Origin: Heterocephalus glaber
Lineage: Eukaryota > Chordata > Mammalia > Rodentia > Bathyergidae
Direction: 5' to 3'
Length of the DNA stretch: 64,000 nucleotides
Assembly (NCBI RefSeq): GCF_000247695.1
Contig: NW_004624795.1
Coordinates: forward strand, 5,782,686 to 5,846,685
Shown here one piece after another: positions 43,701 through 56,031 of the stretch (positions are counted from its first letter, which is position 1; each line of letters opens with the position of its first letter). Under the pieces are notes generated by a model, which was not told the DNA's origin, ran no database searches, and saw only the letters and a list, made by a program, of their open reading frames with translations. The position numbers and the translations under genes were made by a program.

Positions 43701-46700
43701 ATAAAAATAAAAATCCCAGAGCCCAGGCTATTATCTAGAGCAAGATAAGTTAAGGTGAAAGAGGAAAAAGGCACAAAGTCAAGGGAGATTTGTCATACCT
43801 ATACTGCTCAGACAGCTGTGTTGTGAGCTCCAAGGAGGCTCCCACTTCCTTCCCCAAGTAGCATATAAATAGTGCTCAATTTACCTGTGGCTAGCCACAA
43901 GCAGGAGGTCACGTGATTGGGCAGAACCCAAGCAGAACTCAGAGCTGCCCACTTGCTACACCTCACTAAGTTGGACCCTGCCAGGATCCTCTGCTCTTAA
44001 CCTTGACTTTGATTCATTCTGCTCTGGGCTGGGGGTTGGGAGCAGTGATAAGGAACAGCTGCTCCATTAGGTTCCTGGGGGCCGGAAAGGTCATAGTCAT
44101 AGAATCTCCTCTCCGTGTGGGGTCTACGATCTTATTAGGGCTATTCTTCTCAACCCTCATGTCCTTGAAAACACATGTGAACCACCTTGCTCCACTTGCC
44201 AATCTGAGCTCTATTCTGTGTCCCCACCTTCAAAGGGGAGATAATTAAAAGACCACAACAACCCACCCAGTGAGTCCCTACCTGGGCCCTAAACTTCCGG
44301 AATGGACCTCACATCAGTGACAAATTCCCATGTTGGGTCTCGGCTGTGGAAAAACCCCAAAAGGGGCTGGGTGACACTCCCGGATGGAGCCTGCTGAAAC
44401 ACTGGCCTTCGAAGGTTATGCAGTGCCTCCGGGGTAAACCAGCCTGACAAGCAAGGAAGAGCCTGGAGGGTCTCACTTTGGGAAGATTTTCCTGCCTGCC
44501 ACAGATGCTAGACACTGCTCCACATGTGCTTCCGGGGGCAGAGGAGGGCATGGCAACATCACATGTCACTGGAAGGTGACACCATTATCCCCACATAGTG
44601 GCTCTGGATTGATTCTGAAATTGGGGTTTGCTTCGTGGTAATGTTACCTTTCCTAAGTCAGGTAAAAAAAAGGCTTATTCTCCTGAAGCAAAAGAACTTG
44701 ATCCAGGGACACAGCGTAGGACATGAAATTACCAAGGTGTCTGGGCGGGGCTTGTAACTCAGTGGTTCAAACACCTGCCTAACATGAGCAGGGCCTTGGG
44801 TTCAATCCCCATTACTGCCAAAAACTAAAAACAAACCAAAACAGTATGTCTCACCCAAGCCCCTAAGAACTAGAAGGCAAAGGCTCAGCTGCCACAGTCC
44901 ACCCCAGGTGACAGCAGTGCTGCTGACACTGCAGCTCATCACAGGCATCTAAGCTTCCCATGCTCCTAGGAAACTGGGGGCAGGCTTTCTCACCCTCCAC
45001 CACCTTGCCCTGATTCTAGTTATTATCCACCCATCACTTAGTTTGAGAGAGGACAGAGCCAGAACAGCAGAGGACGGAATATCAGAGCATCCTGGGGACA
45101 CTTTATATAATTTGATGACCACCCAAGGACAAATAATCTAAGTGAATAAGCCAAGGCAGTAGTAGAGTGAATGCTCACAAATCTATTTCATATAACTAAC
45201 TGGCTGGGGCCACGGAAAAAAATCCTTTGAGGACAACTTAACTAGTCAGATTAATCAAGTCTAGGGCAGCAGCAGGGAGGCAGTTCAGATAGAAGACACA
45301 CACGAAAGCTAAAGCATTTCAGAGAACCATTCCTTCTACGTTAAGTCACTTACCCCGACTCTGGCAGCTTGGGGAAAAATACCAGGAAGCAAAAAGACAG
45401 GAAAGGGCCGGGATTTAGCTCAGTGGTGCTGCGCCTGCCTCACAAGCTCAAGGCCCAGAGTTTGACCTCTGGGACCAAAAAAAAAAAAAAAAAATGACAA
45501 GAAAGATTCAAGAACCTTCAAGGAGCACAGACAAGGCCTAACATGTGGTTTGCTGTGAGAAGAAACGGGCAGGGTCTGATCCCCAACTCTGTCTGCCTAG
45601 CAGTGATCCCCAGATCCAGCTCTTCTCGGGCCTCGTGGTTAAGCGAAGGTTATCACTGGCTAAAGGAGGCCGCGTCCACGTGTATGAAGATGTAACAGTG
45701 GCCCTTGGTGTGATGTGCTGCACTAAGCCACACATACCCCTGGCCCAAGGCCCGAGAAGCCCAAGGCAGTGGCCACACCCACCAACTGGTTCCCAGTGAA
45801 GGAAAGCTGTGCGCCTGGGCCTTAACCTGGTATCACCTTCTAAACTGAATTCAAATACCCCTCTCTCCCACCTTCTACTATATAAATGGAAAGTAGTATT
45901 AGTCCCTGGTGCAGAAGAGCCTTCTGATTTTGTGTACTGACAAATGAAGAGTTATGTGAGGCACCCAGTGAGAGCAGGGGGTAGGGTGGTTCTCCCTGGA
46001 AGGTACCTCTGTCCCCAGCACGGTCACACATGTTCCAGCACCACCGGGACAATGTGGACCATGGGCTGGGCGTGCACCTGCAGCAGCAGGTGCCCAGTCA
46101 GCTCTCAGAATGTGACGCCAGTCCCGTCCAGCCTGACAAGGACAAGCTGCAGTGTCCTGAGAGGTGGCCTGCCATAGGCTCCATACCTAGGCCCAAATCC
46201 TGCCTCCCTCCAGTGTGCTATGTGAACTCACATGGGTCCGTGTAACCTCACTGGGTGCCAGCTGCTCAGTCTGTTAAATGGGGAATAACAGATGTTACCA
46301 GGATAGAGAAGAAAATCTCCATTCTAAAGAGCCCCAGATACACTCAAATTAGTCTGGCATATATTTATTTGTTAAAGATTTAATTTGGAAAAGATTTCAA
46401 GTGTATAGATAAAAGACTAAGAATACTATACAGAACACCCATGCAATTTTTACCTACATTTGCCTCACTTGCTTTACTGCTGGCTTTCATATGCATTTTT
46501 CCATAGACATGCTCACACATTCTCCCACATTCACACTTGACACCCACTCGTATACACAGACACACACACACACATACACAGACACACACTGTCCTTTGTG
46601 GGGTTTGGTGTGCTGTCCTGTTTGAAAAACAACAGGGAACTATGCAGAGGAGGATGGGAGGCTAAAGATGAAGAGAAAGCAAAGGAGACTTGCTGCTTGC

Positions 46701-49700
46701 TGATGATCCCCAGCTCTGCTCCCTCCCTGCCTACCATGAAAACAGCAAGCACAGAAGTGCTCTGCTTTCGAAGTGAACTAGTACAGAGACAGGGCCCAGA
46801 AAAACCTACAGAAAAGTTAGTAAGGTTGCTGATTACAATTTTTTTTTTTTTGTAATAATGAAACCCACAAAAAAAACAACAACAACAAGGCACGTATATG
46901 AACCACAGAAACAGCTTTATTATACAGTATTTGTTATATGGAGATTTTAGTTCATGAAGCGGGAGGTAACTGAGAAAGAAAGGTTCAGAATTCCTTGCAA
47001 GCTGGGGGTAGGATGGGGGGGTGGTACACACCTGTAATCCCAGCACTCTGGGAAGCTAAGGCAGTAGGTTCCAAGTTCGAGCCCAGCCCTAGGCAACTTA
47101 GCAAGACCCTGTCTCAAAAATTAAAAATTTTTTTAAAAGACTGGGGATGTAACTCAGTAGGAAGGCTTTGGATTCAATCCCCAGTACCAAAAAAAAAAAA
47201 AAATCTATACAAAATCTGATTGGGGATAAAAGCTGCCCACGACCCCTCCAGAGGTTTACATACCTCTAAGAAGGTCAAGTGATTCTCCAGATGCCAAGCC
47301 CCGGGTTGGAGCTTTCTCCCAGAGCTCCAGCCCCTGCTGTTCCCCTTACTGGGCATGCTTATATGTCATAGGACTCCTTCCCCACTTTATCTAGGGCCAG
47401 AAGGGGGAGGCGAGCTCAGGCGGATCACGTGCCCCAGGATTCTTTACCACCTGCGTGGGGACGGGGGGGATGCACCAGGGGTTTCCCTACATGGAGGACT
47501 AGACGGTCATCATGGCACAATGCCACCCACACCACCCACATCCTTTCCCAGGTGCCTTTAGGGTTTCTCATTTTTGCAAATAAGAAAGACACCCTCTCCT
47601 ACAGGCTCCATCTTAGCACGTGGCCCTTGACCAAGCCCAGCTCCGCAACCCGACCCCACAGAGGCAGGAACACCTGTCTCCCTTCTGAGCCCTATCTGTC
47701 CCTGGTTACCTACTCATTCCACAAGGAAACTGCATGTCTCAAACCAGCCAGAAACACCAGAAAAGCCACCACCGTATCACACATACAGTAACGCAGTCAC
47801 CATCTTCTTCTAATTTCTCCCCCTATCTATAGCTTACAGGGAAAGTACAGGTGTAGAAAGCTCAAGGTATGGGCGGTCACTTAGGGTGCTGGACGAACAG
47901 ACTTCCCTGCAACCCGTTTTCCAATTCACTTTCACTGAGTTTAAGCGATGAGTCTGGTCTCCTGGAATACAGGTACACAAGCGGAAGGGGACAAAGGCTG
48001 AGGCTGGAGGTGTGTGGCAGGCAGGAAGCAGGAGTGCCAGCCTTGAATGACACTTTTAAGAGACTTCTCATACCTAGTGGAAGGAGCCCTTGCTTAATAA
48101 AGCAAAAGGAGGGCCGGGGATATAGCTCAGCGGTTTTGCCGCTTGCCTTGGAACCACAAGGACCTGAGTTTGATCCCTGGTACCAAAAAAAAAAAAAAAA
48201 AAAGCAAAAGACCTCTATCAGTCATGGGTCATGGGTAAGTTACTTCCTTTCGGGGCCTCAGTTTCTTTATCTGCAGAAATGGAAATGCCCCCTGCACCTG
48301 CGGGACAGTTGTGAGGACAAATAAGAAACATTTGAGAATGGATTATAAGCAGTGAGAGCTAAACAAAAGCTATCTTTAGTTTCCATTTCACTGAAAAATA
48401 CAAATGAATGTTGGGCCCTTCCAGAGTTGGGATTCACATTCTTTCTATGGAAGCAGCTGTTCTGGTTTTCTGCTGGGAACACAGGACTACCCAGGATTAG
48501 GGTTCCCCTGAGAAAGTGCCCAGGTGCTCCTCTGGGCGCTAAGACATGCAGCCCCAAAGGTGGCTTCACCGCCTTCCTCTCCCCACTATCACAACCCAGA
48601 CTCCTCCATATCTCCTGCGAAAGCCCTCCAGCTGCATCCCCTCTATCATGCCACATGCTAGCCACACCCACCCTACTCCCAGCTTGCTTGTGTCATATCT
48701 GATGGGCTGGAGTTAAACAGACAATCCCCAAATGGGGCCTGGTGCAGGTTTCTGCCAGCCTGCAGCTGTGGGGCCAGGAATGCATGTATTATCAGGGGTG
48801 GTTCTCATGAGGCTGCGTGGGCGACCGACAGGCACCAAGCACAGGAGGAGAGAGAGGAGGAGGAGGAAGAAGAAAGCTGCCTACCCCCCAATCACATGTG
48901 CACTCCATTTGAAGTTACACCCAGCTGGGTGGGTTTATAACCACTTGGACTAAGCCACCAGACCCATGGTGGCCACCTCTAGGGCAGAGGAACACAGACT
49001 GAGGATGACAGCGCGTGTCCAGGGGATGGAGAACGACAACCAGCACCTCTTCCCTGCATTTCTCAAGGAGGAGGAACAACACCCGAGGGCCTACAGGAAA
49101 TTCTGCTCCCCGGCCCAGAAAGTCACTGATTTAGACTTTGTTATCCTGCTATAACACTCCCAAGAAGTGGGGACAAATCAACTGGGAATGAAGACACCCA
49201 GCATTCATTTCGGTCTCCCTGGCCCACCATCCATATCCACTTCTAAGCCTAACACCAGGTGGTCTGGCTCTTTAACAAAATCCTACAAATCGGCTGCTTC
49301 AACCTGGTAACTGCCCAAGCTCATCCTCTGGCTGTGTCTTGGGAACAGAAGCTCCAAGCCTAGCAATGACATCCATGGAAATGCCACGTCTTTGCCACCA
49401 TCTGGGCTTCAAGCCCAGTGACCAGGATGAATAGGAGACCAGTGATTTAAAGAGAGAAAACACTTGGAGGGGGTGGGGTTCCCTGTAAGTAGCTGAAGAG
49501 AGGTATTATAGAGGGAAACCATGTGTGGAGACCAGAAATGGGAAAGATCCTTACAAGACAGCCTAGGGGACGTGTGGCTCCCTGCTCCCTCCCCACTGCC
49601 TTTCCAGCAACTCAATCCAGCACGTATTTATTGAGCATGACACTCCCCATCTGCCCTGTCCCTCCCTCTGCAAAAACACTCAAATCTGTTCAAGCTGCAG

Positions 49701-52700
49701 AGTGAGTTCTATTGCACTTGAACTTGAAACTTGAGGTGCCTACCTCTTAAAAAGGCAGGCACACAATTTTCCAGGTTTGAGAAAATTAAGGAACACAGCT
49801 GACCAGACAAGAGTAACACAATGTCATTTTTTTTTTTTTTGCACTGCTGGGGATTAAACCCTGAGCCTTGCACATGCTAAGCACATCCTCTCCACTGCGT
49901 TACATCCCCAACCCCAACAATGTCACTCTTAGAAGAGAGTAGAAACTTAATCTTAGGAGAATACACTAGCAGTTTTTGAGTACTTTTTTTTTTGGTATCG
50001 GGGATCGAACTCGGGTCCTTGCACTTTCGAGGCAGGCGGCGGAACCACTGAGCTAAATCCCCAGCTACACTAGGAGTTTTTAAAAGCCAACTCCAAACCT
50101 CCTAGTAGCTCCCTAATTAACTTTACCGCACACTGAATATTCCTTCATTCTACACCTTCTCCAGCTTGAACTCCTATTTTATTCATTTGCAGATGTGTCC
50201 AAGCTGTTTTAGAGTTGCATATGTAACCCTACCTTTGGCTCTTACGGATGAGGTGTTACCTATACCTCATTATTCTCCGGCAGGTCTTCATTTAGGATGG
50301 GACAATAAGGGAGGGATTCAAGTGCCAGAGCTGGTGGTAGATCAGGCTGTCTGTGGTGTAAGAGGCACAGCTCCTCTGAAATTCGCAGGATAGGAGCTCA
50401 AGGCCAGAGAGAAGGCACCCTAAATTTACAACGGTGCTCTGCCAAATACTGCCCATTGTCTAAGAAGCTCTGTTCAGGTGGCTCTAAGAGAATACTCCTT
50501 AACTTCCAATCCCCAGCCAACTGCTTCAGAGAAACCAGAGCCCTCAGAGGAGTCTTCCCAGCCCTCCAACCTCTCCCTTTTATTAGGGAGCCAGAAGCTC
50601 AAATTGCTAATGTGCAGGCAGGGCTGAGGCCAAGGCGCCCCATCCACCCTCGGTGTCAGCTGTTGGAGGTCATGAGCAAACCCACAGGCCTGTGTGCCTG
50701 AACAGGGCCAGGTAAGTGTCTACACATGGCCTGGACGTCAGTTCCACAGCCCCTGGGGCGCGACTTGAAGTTTTCCTATTATGAAATACATCGATAGCAT
50801 TCTTTTAAGTTCATTAAAGCTGCCCTTGATTGGCCATGGTGCTCCCACACAGTAAACTTAACTGAGGCTTATTCGGGCCAGCAGATAAGCATTTAAATGA
50901 CTCCAGAGCTCCGCATTCAGCTGTGTCATGACCCTGGGGGGAGAGCAAAGTGCCAGAAAACCAGGAGGTCTGGTGGGCACCATGAGCTGGAGTCGCAGCC
51001 AGCTGTAGAAGGCCTCCCAGCACACAGCTGTGCCCAGGAAGGACAGCCCCTTCCCAAGCTCCCCGGCGGCGGTGGAACTGGAGCACAGATAATCTATGAA
51101 TTTCAAATAGCATCCCGAGCTCTTTCCTCTCTGAGATCAGAATTTGTTCTTGACCTAACCATGTGAATAGATGTGGCTAATGTTTGGCTAATTCATACCC
51201 TGCAAACCAAATAATAAAACCTGCAACTCAGGCAGCGGGGGAAGCGCAACAAATTTCCCACTCAGCCTTTCTTGGCTTCTACTCACAAGGAAGAGCAACT
51301 ACCATCTCAGAGGAGGGCAGAGCTCATTCAGCCACAAAGATTGTCCACTCTCACTCCTGTGGATGGACTGGGAAGGGCTCCGCACTGCCTGTGGACCCAG
51401 AATCAGCCCAGGTGGGTCCAGTCAGAACACTTGAGCCAATGGCAAACAGCACTTGATGTATGTGACAGTGCCTTTAAGAACTTCCGGAACAGACCTGCCC
51501 CCAGAACATATCAATGCCCTGTGAAATCTGCATCCTTTGGCAGAAGAGCTCTACGTGAGAATCATATGAACCTGGAGGAGGACACACTACTTCTATCAGC
51601 TCCACTAACATGGAATAGTGGGGCTCTGGGACCCATCACACCTTTGGGGATACATTGAATTCTGCAGAAAATATAAACAAAGCCTTCTCTTGGCTATTAA
51701 AGCCCATACCAATTAGCACCATCACTATGAAAATTTTGCTTCAAATTTCCTAGAGATCCAAATCTGGAATCAGAGAAAACAATGTCTTTTCTCCATACTT
51801 CATTGATGTTCGGACCCCTCCTCTATTTATCGCAAAGGAATTAAGGTCTTTCAGCTCTACGTTATATAAGGGAAAAACTTACCCTACTGTTTTTTTTTTT
51901 GGGGTACCTGGGATCGAACTCGGGTCCTTGCGCTTGCACAGCAGGCGGCAAAACCACTGAGCTAAATCCCCGCCCCGCCCCCCACACTGTTTAATTCTCT
52001 GCTTTCCACAATACTGAAGAACACATGTACCCACAATCCTTTGGGTAACAAAAGAGACAAAGACAGTTCAGCAACTGTCAAGGATGTCACCAAATGCAAT
52101 TCAAGGATATCATCCTTGGTGGTAATGTTTAAGAGTCAGATGCTCCTGACGCATATTTTGCTGACCACATGCCTGGTGCTAGCACTGCTGTAAAAGTGAC
52201 AGTGAGCAGTGTCTAGTGCAGGGTTTTACGATTCCCAAAGAGAAGCTGCCTCAATCACAGTTTGTAGAAGGACAACTGTCGCTCTTAAAGAATATTAACT
52301 GCACCCCCAAGCCTCATTCTAGTAAGATGGCTCCTTGGCATAGACAGTTCCAACTCTATTCTCATCCCTAGGCTGTTTCTGTCACCAGGGGCCAGTTCCT
52401 CTTGGGATCTTTAATATTCAACCTCCTTCATAGGGCTCCATACCTATCTAAACACCCTTCCCCCAAGAGCTAAGTTTTCAAAGAACTGCAAGGAAAGGAG
52501 TTTAATAATTACCAATAGCATTGCTAATAACAATGCTGCCTTATATTCATGAAACAGTCATCCTGGGGAACCTACTTGACATTTGACATAATCTACCTTT
52601 CCTATATCCCTGTGGGGAAGCCAGTATTTTAGGGTAACCATGACTACTTTTAGCTGTCAAGGATCTGTCCCGAAAAGTAAAAGGTAATGAGAAAAAATTC

Positions 52701-55700
52701 AAAACAGGAGATATGCCTGTCATAATTTCCATTAGATTTTGAAATGTGTTCACTAGTCTGAGTTGTTAGGTGGAGAAGAAGGGCAATTAAAGAAAGGGGG
52801 GGGTGCAAATTTGCCTAACAGTTAAGCTATTACGTAAATTCAAACTAGTGATGTCTACTGAACATGTTACCTGACAACCGTGGGAGTGGGGAGTCACGCC
52901 TGCTGATCTTCCACAGGGACTGGAAGCAGATGGTCCCCTTTCCCCTAAAATATGTGTGGGGATATAGGCTTGCTAGTTTTCCCTGCCCTCCTAGGGTTTT
53001 CTGAGGAGGTATATATTATACACTAAAACTGACCTTCACATAGGAATAATGATCAGGTATATTATTTAGGGAAAAGGTAGGGAAACTTTCCTGTAATGTA
53101 CTATACAGTGAATATTTTAGGCTTCGTGCGTAGTCTATCACAACTACTCAACTCTGTCCCAGACAACATGAAGCCAGCCATGGACAATACCTAAAGGAGG
53201 AGTGTGGCTGTGTTCCAGTAAAACTTTATTTGTAAAAACAGGCAGAAGGCCCAATATGGCCTACAAGCTATACATGCCAACCCCTGCTTTAAAAAGGTTC
53301 TTGTGGGTAGAGGAAGTGCCAAGGCAGCATTTGTCTTCCCAGCCAGCCAGCTAGCCTCAGTGGGGCTGGTCCCCTGGAGGAATATTAGCAATGCTTGATT
53401 AAATATTATCTTCATGGGGCTAGCCTAGCATGCCCAAGGTTCTGAGCTTGATCTCCAGCACTGCAAAAGCAAAACAAAACAGGGCCAGGGATTTAGCTCA
53501 GTGGTTCCGCTGCCTGCCTCACAAGCGCGAGGACCTAAGTTCGATCCCCAGTACCAAAAACAAAACAAACAAACAAACAAAAACAAACCAAACCAAACCC
53601 CTATTTTCTTCATCCTAGGGATATGGAGACTGAGACACTAAACAGAGACTGGATCCCAGAAAATGCCACCTCCTAGTCCTGTTTTGTCCACAATCAGTAG
53701 TCCCAGAAGAACACAAAAGTTAGCAGCCTCCCACTGACCTAAGACACAAAAGAGAACTTAATTTAAGGGGCAATTGCAGTAAGAAATTTATCCTGGGTTT
53801 CTATTACTCACTAGTGGCTCTTAGCTTTCTTAAGAGTTGACCCTCATTTTTCTCACTGCTTTCTCAGCCTTCCTCACTCCTAGCCCAGGCTCATAAGAAT
53901 GAAGCCATTCCTCACTTTATGAAGACATCCCTGGTGGATGAATAGCTGCAGAAGGTAAATCCTGCTCTTTACACCATAACCCTTTTTACAAGGTCTCATA
54001 TATCTTGTGGAGAACACAGTAGGGTGTGTGGTGCAGAAATAACTGCACAGCCCTGAGTGTTACATTATTTGGGGATGGGAAACAGAAACCGTGAAGACAC
54101 TTAAATCGTTCCTGAAACCCAGTCCCAGCTCACATGCCTTTTAAACAGTTGGGTTTCAGAGTTCTGTTTAGAAAGCTCATTTTAAAAGATGAGAATAAAA
54201 ATGCAAGAGGAGGCCTTGAAATTCTAAAACCTGCAGTACTGGTTTCAGATCCATCTGGGTTTGCTCTCTGAAGCCTGAAAAGGCAATGGGTTCTGGCCAA
54301 CAGTGCTCTCAGCCTGGCTCACTGGAGGGAATAACAATATAAGCAGCAGGCAACACCACAAGTGTGCCAGGTACTGTTCTAAGTACTTTCCTAACTCTCT
54401 GATCCTTATGATGCAAATATCTGCATTATCCACAGATGAGGAAACTGAGGCACTTAGAAGCGGAGTAACTTCCTCAAAGCCACACTGCTAATAAGTGGCA
54501 GAACCTGCATTCAAAACTCACAACATCATCCCCGAAGGGCTCACGATAGCAAGGGGTTTCCCCTCTATCACCTATGTCCTGCTGGCCTAGAGGAATCATC
54601 CCTGCTGCTTCCCAAGGGCACAGAATGGAAACAATCTGCACACACAGAAGCTGAAGTCAACATGCAGAAGACCTGATGTATGTGTCCCAAAACCAAAGGC
54701 CAGGTACATTCCTCTAATGTTGGCCACAACAAAATACACAGGCTCACGCTACTCTTTCCTTCTTTTTTTTTTTTAACTCTCCTACCTTGGTGCAAATCTA
54801 CAGATAACCCTACCACCCACTAGGTAAATGCCTTATTAATGATGCTGGGGTTTCCCCTAGGGAGAAATGATCAATCAGCCCAAAACATAAGCAAGAGTCC
54901 ATTCAATGGTCCTAAGTCATCTGACAAGTTACGCAGGAGTCTAGCTCCCTATGTTTATGCCAGTATCTTATGGCCCCTGAGCCTTATAAAGAGTAAGCCT
55001 TGTGAAAAACCTAAGCATCCAAACCTACTTTCTTCCCCTTTGCATAGGGTCCACCAGTGTGCCCTTTTACTTTTAGCTGTTTAGGAGTCAGAAAAGAACT
55101 GCTATTAAAATATAATTACTAGTCAATTTCCAGCTACTACACAAGGAGGTTTTTTGTTGACTTCTACTACAAGTGACTTGGACTCTGGTGCTTGTTGTTC
55201 TAACTTCCCTTGGTTCCAAGGAAGCCCAAACAAAACCAACAGGTTTGAGGTCTTGTGGTTTCCTTTACAGCTCATGATAGGCATAAGTTTGTGTGGGCAT
55301 TGCCTCCTTCTACAGCACTGTCTTCTACACATACTCATACTAGTTGTTCACCACCTTGCTACCACATTTGACCAAGTTTGTGTGTTCCGAGATGTGATGC
55401 TAATGTATACAGTGAGGTCCAGACACCAGGGGCTTTCTACCTCAGAGACCTGATTAATTCCATTCCTATCTAGTAAGGCACTGTAACAGCTTACTTACCA
55501 GAGGGAGATGTGCAGTAACTAAGCTTAGTAAGCACCAAAAACTCCAGAGACTCTGGTTTAGAGAATGTCATTAACTGTTAAGATGGCAGGGACCATGACT
55601 TTTGTACATTTAGTACAGGCTCAGGCTTTGGAAGTGTGCAATGATCTCTTTACATCTGGTGTGAATCAAGCACAAGCCTCACTTTCAACTTATTGCCAAC

Positions 55701-55992
55701 CTCTTCGTGCAAGTAGGTTCCTTTCTGGCCTTGAGTGCCTGCATTTTCGGGGGCCGGCAGAGTTTTGAGTATGAACACAAGGTTAAGCTTGCTCGTTCCG
55801 AAGTTTCCCCACACCCACATCAAGCTGCTATTAAGACACATATGAGTACCGTACAGAAAGTGGGGTATTTGCCACACTGTCCTTGATTGTAGCCCTCACC
55901 CCACTGCCACGTTGGCTGGCAATGCTTATAACAAAACCACCTGGGGTGTGGGGAAGCAGGGGGAGAACTGCTCAGACCCTATCCACATCCAT

Positions 55993-56031
<39 letters not shown>

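Noticed and set aside
45545..45799. 84-codon open frame that looked vaguely like a conserved domain
   Set aside because: No motif could be matched; composition and context fit intronic noise.
55994..56030. Repeat array considered as CRISPR-like
   Set aside because: Simple CA microsatellite; no spacer-repeat structure anywhere in the window.
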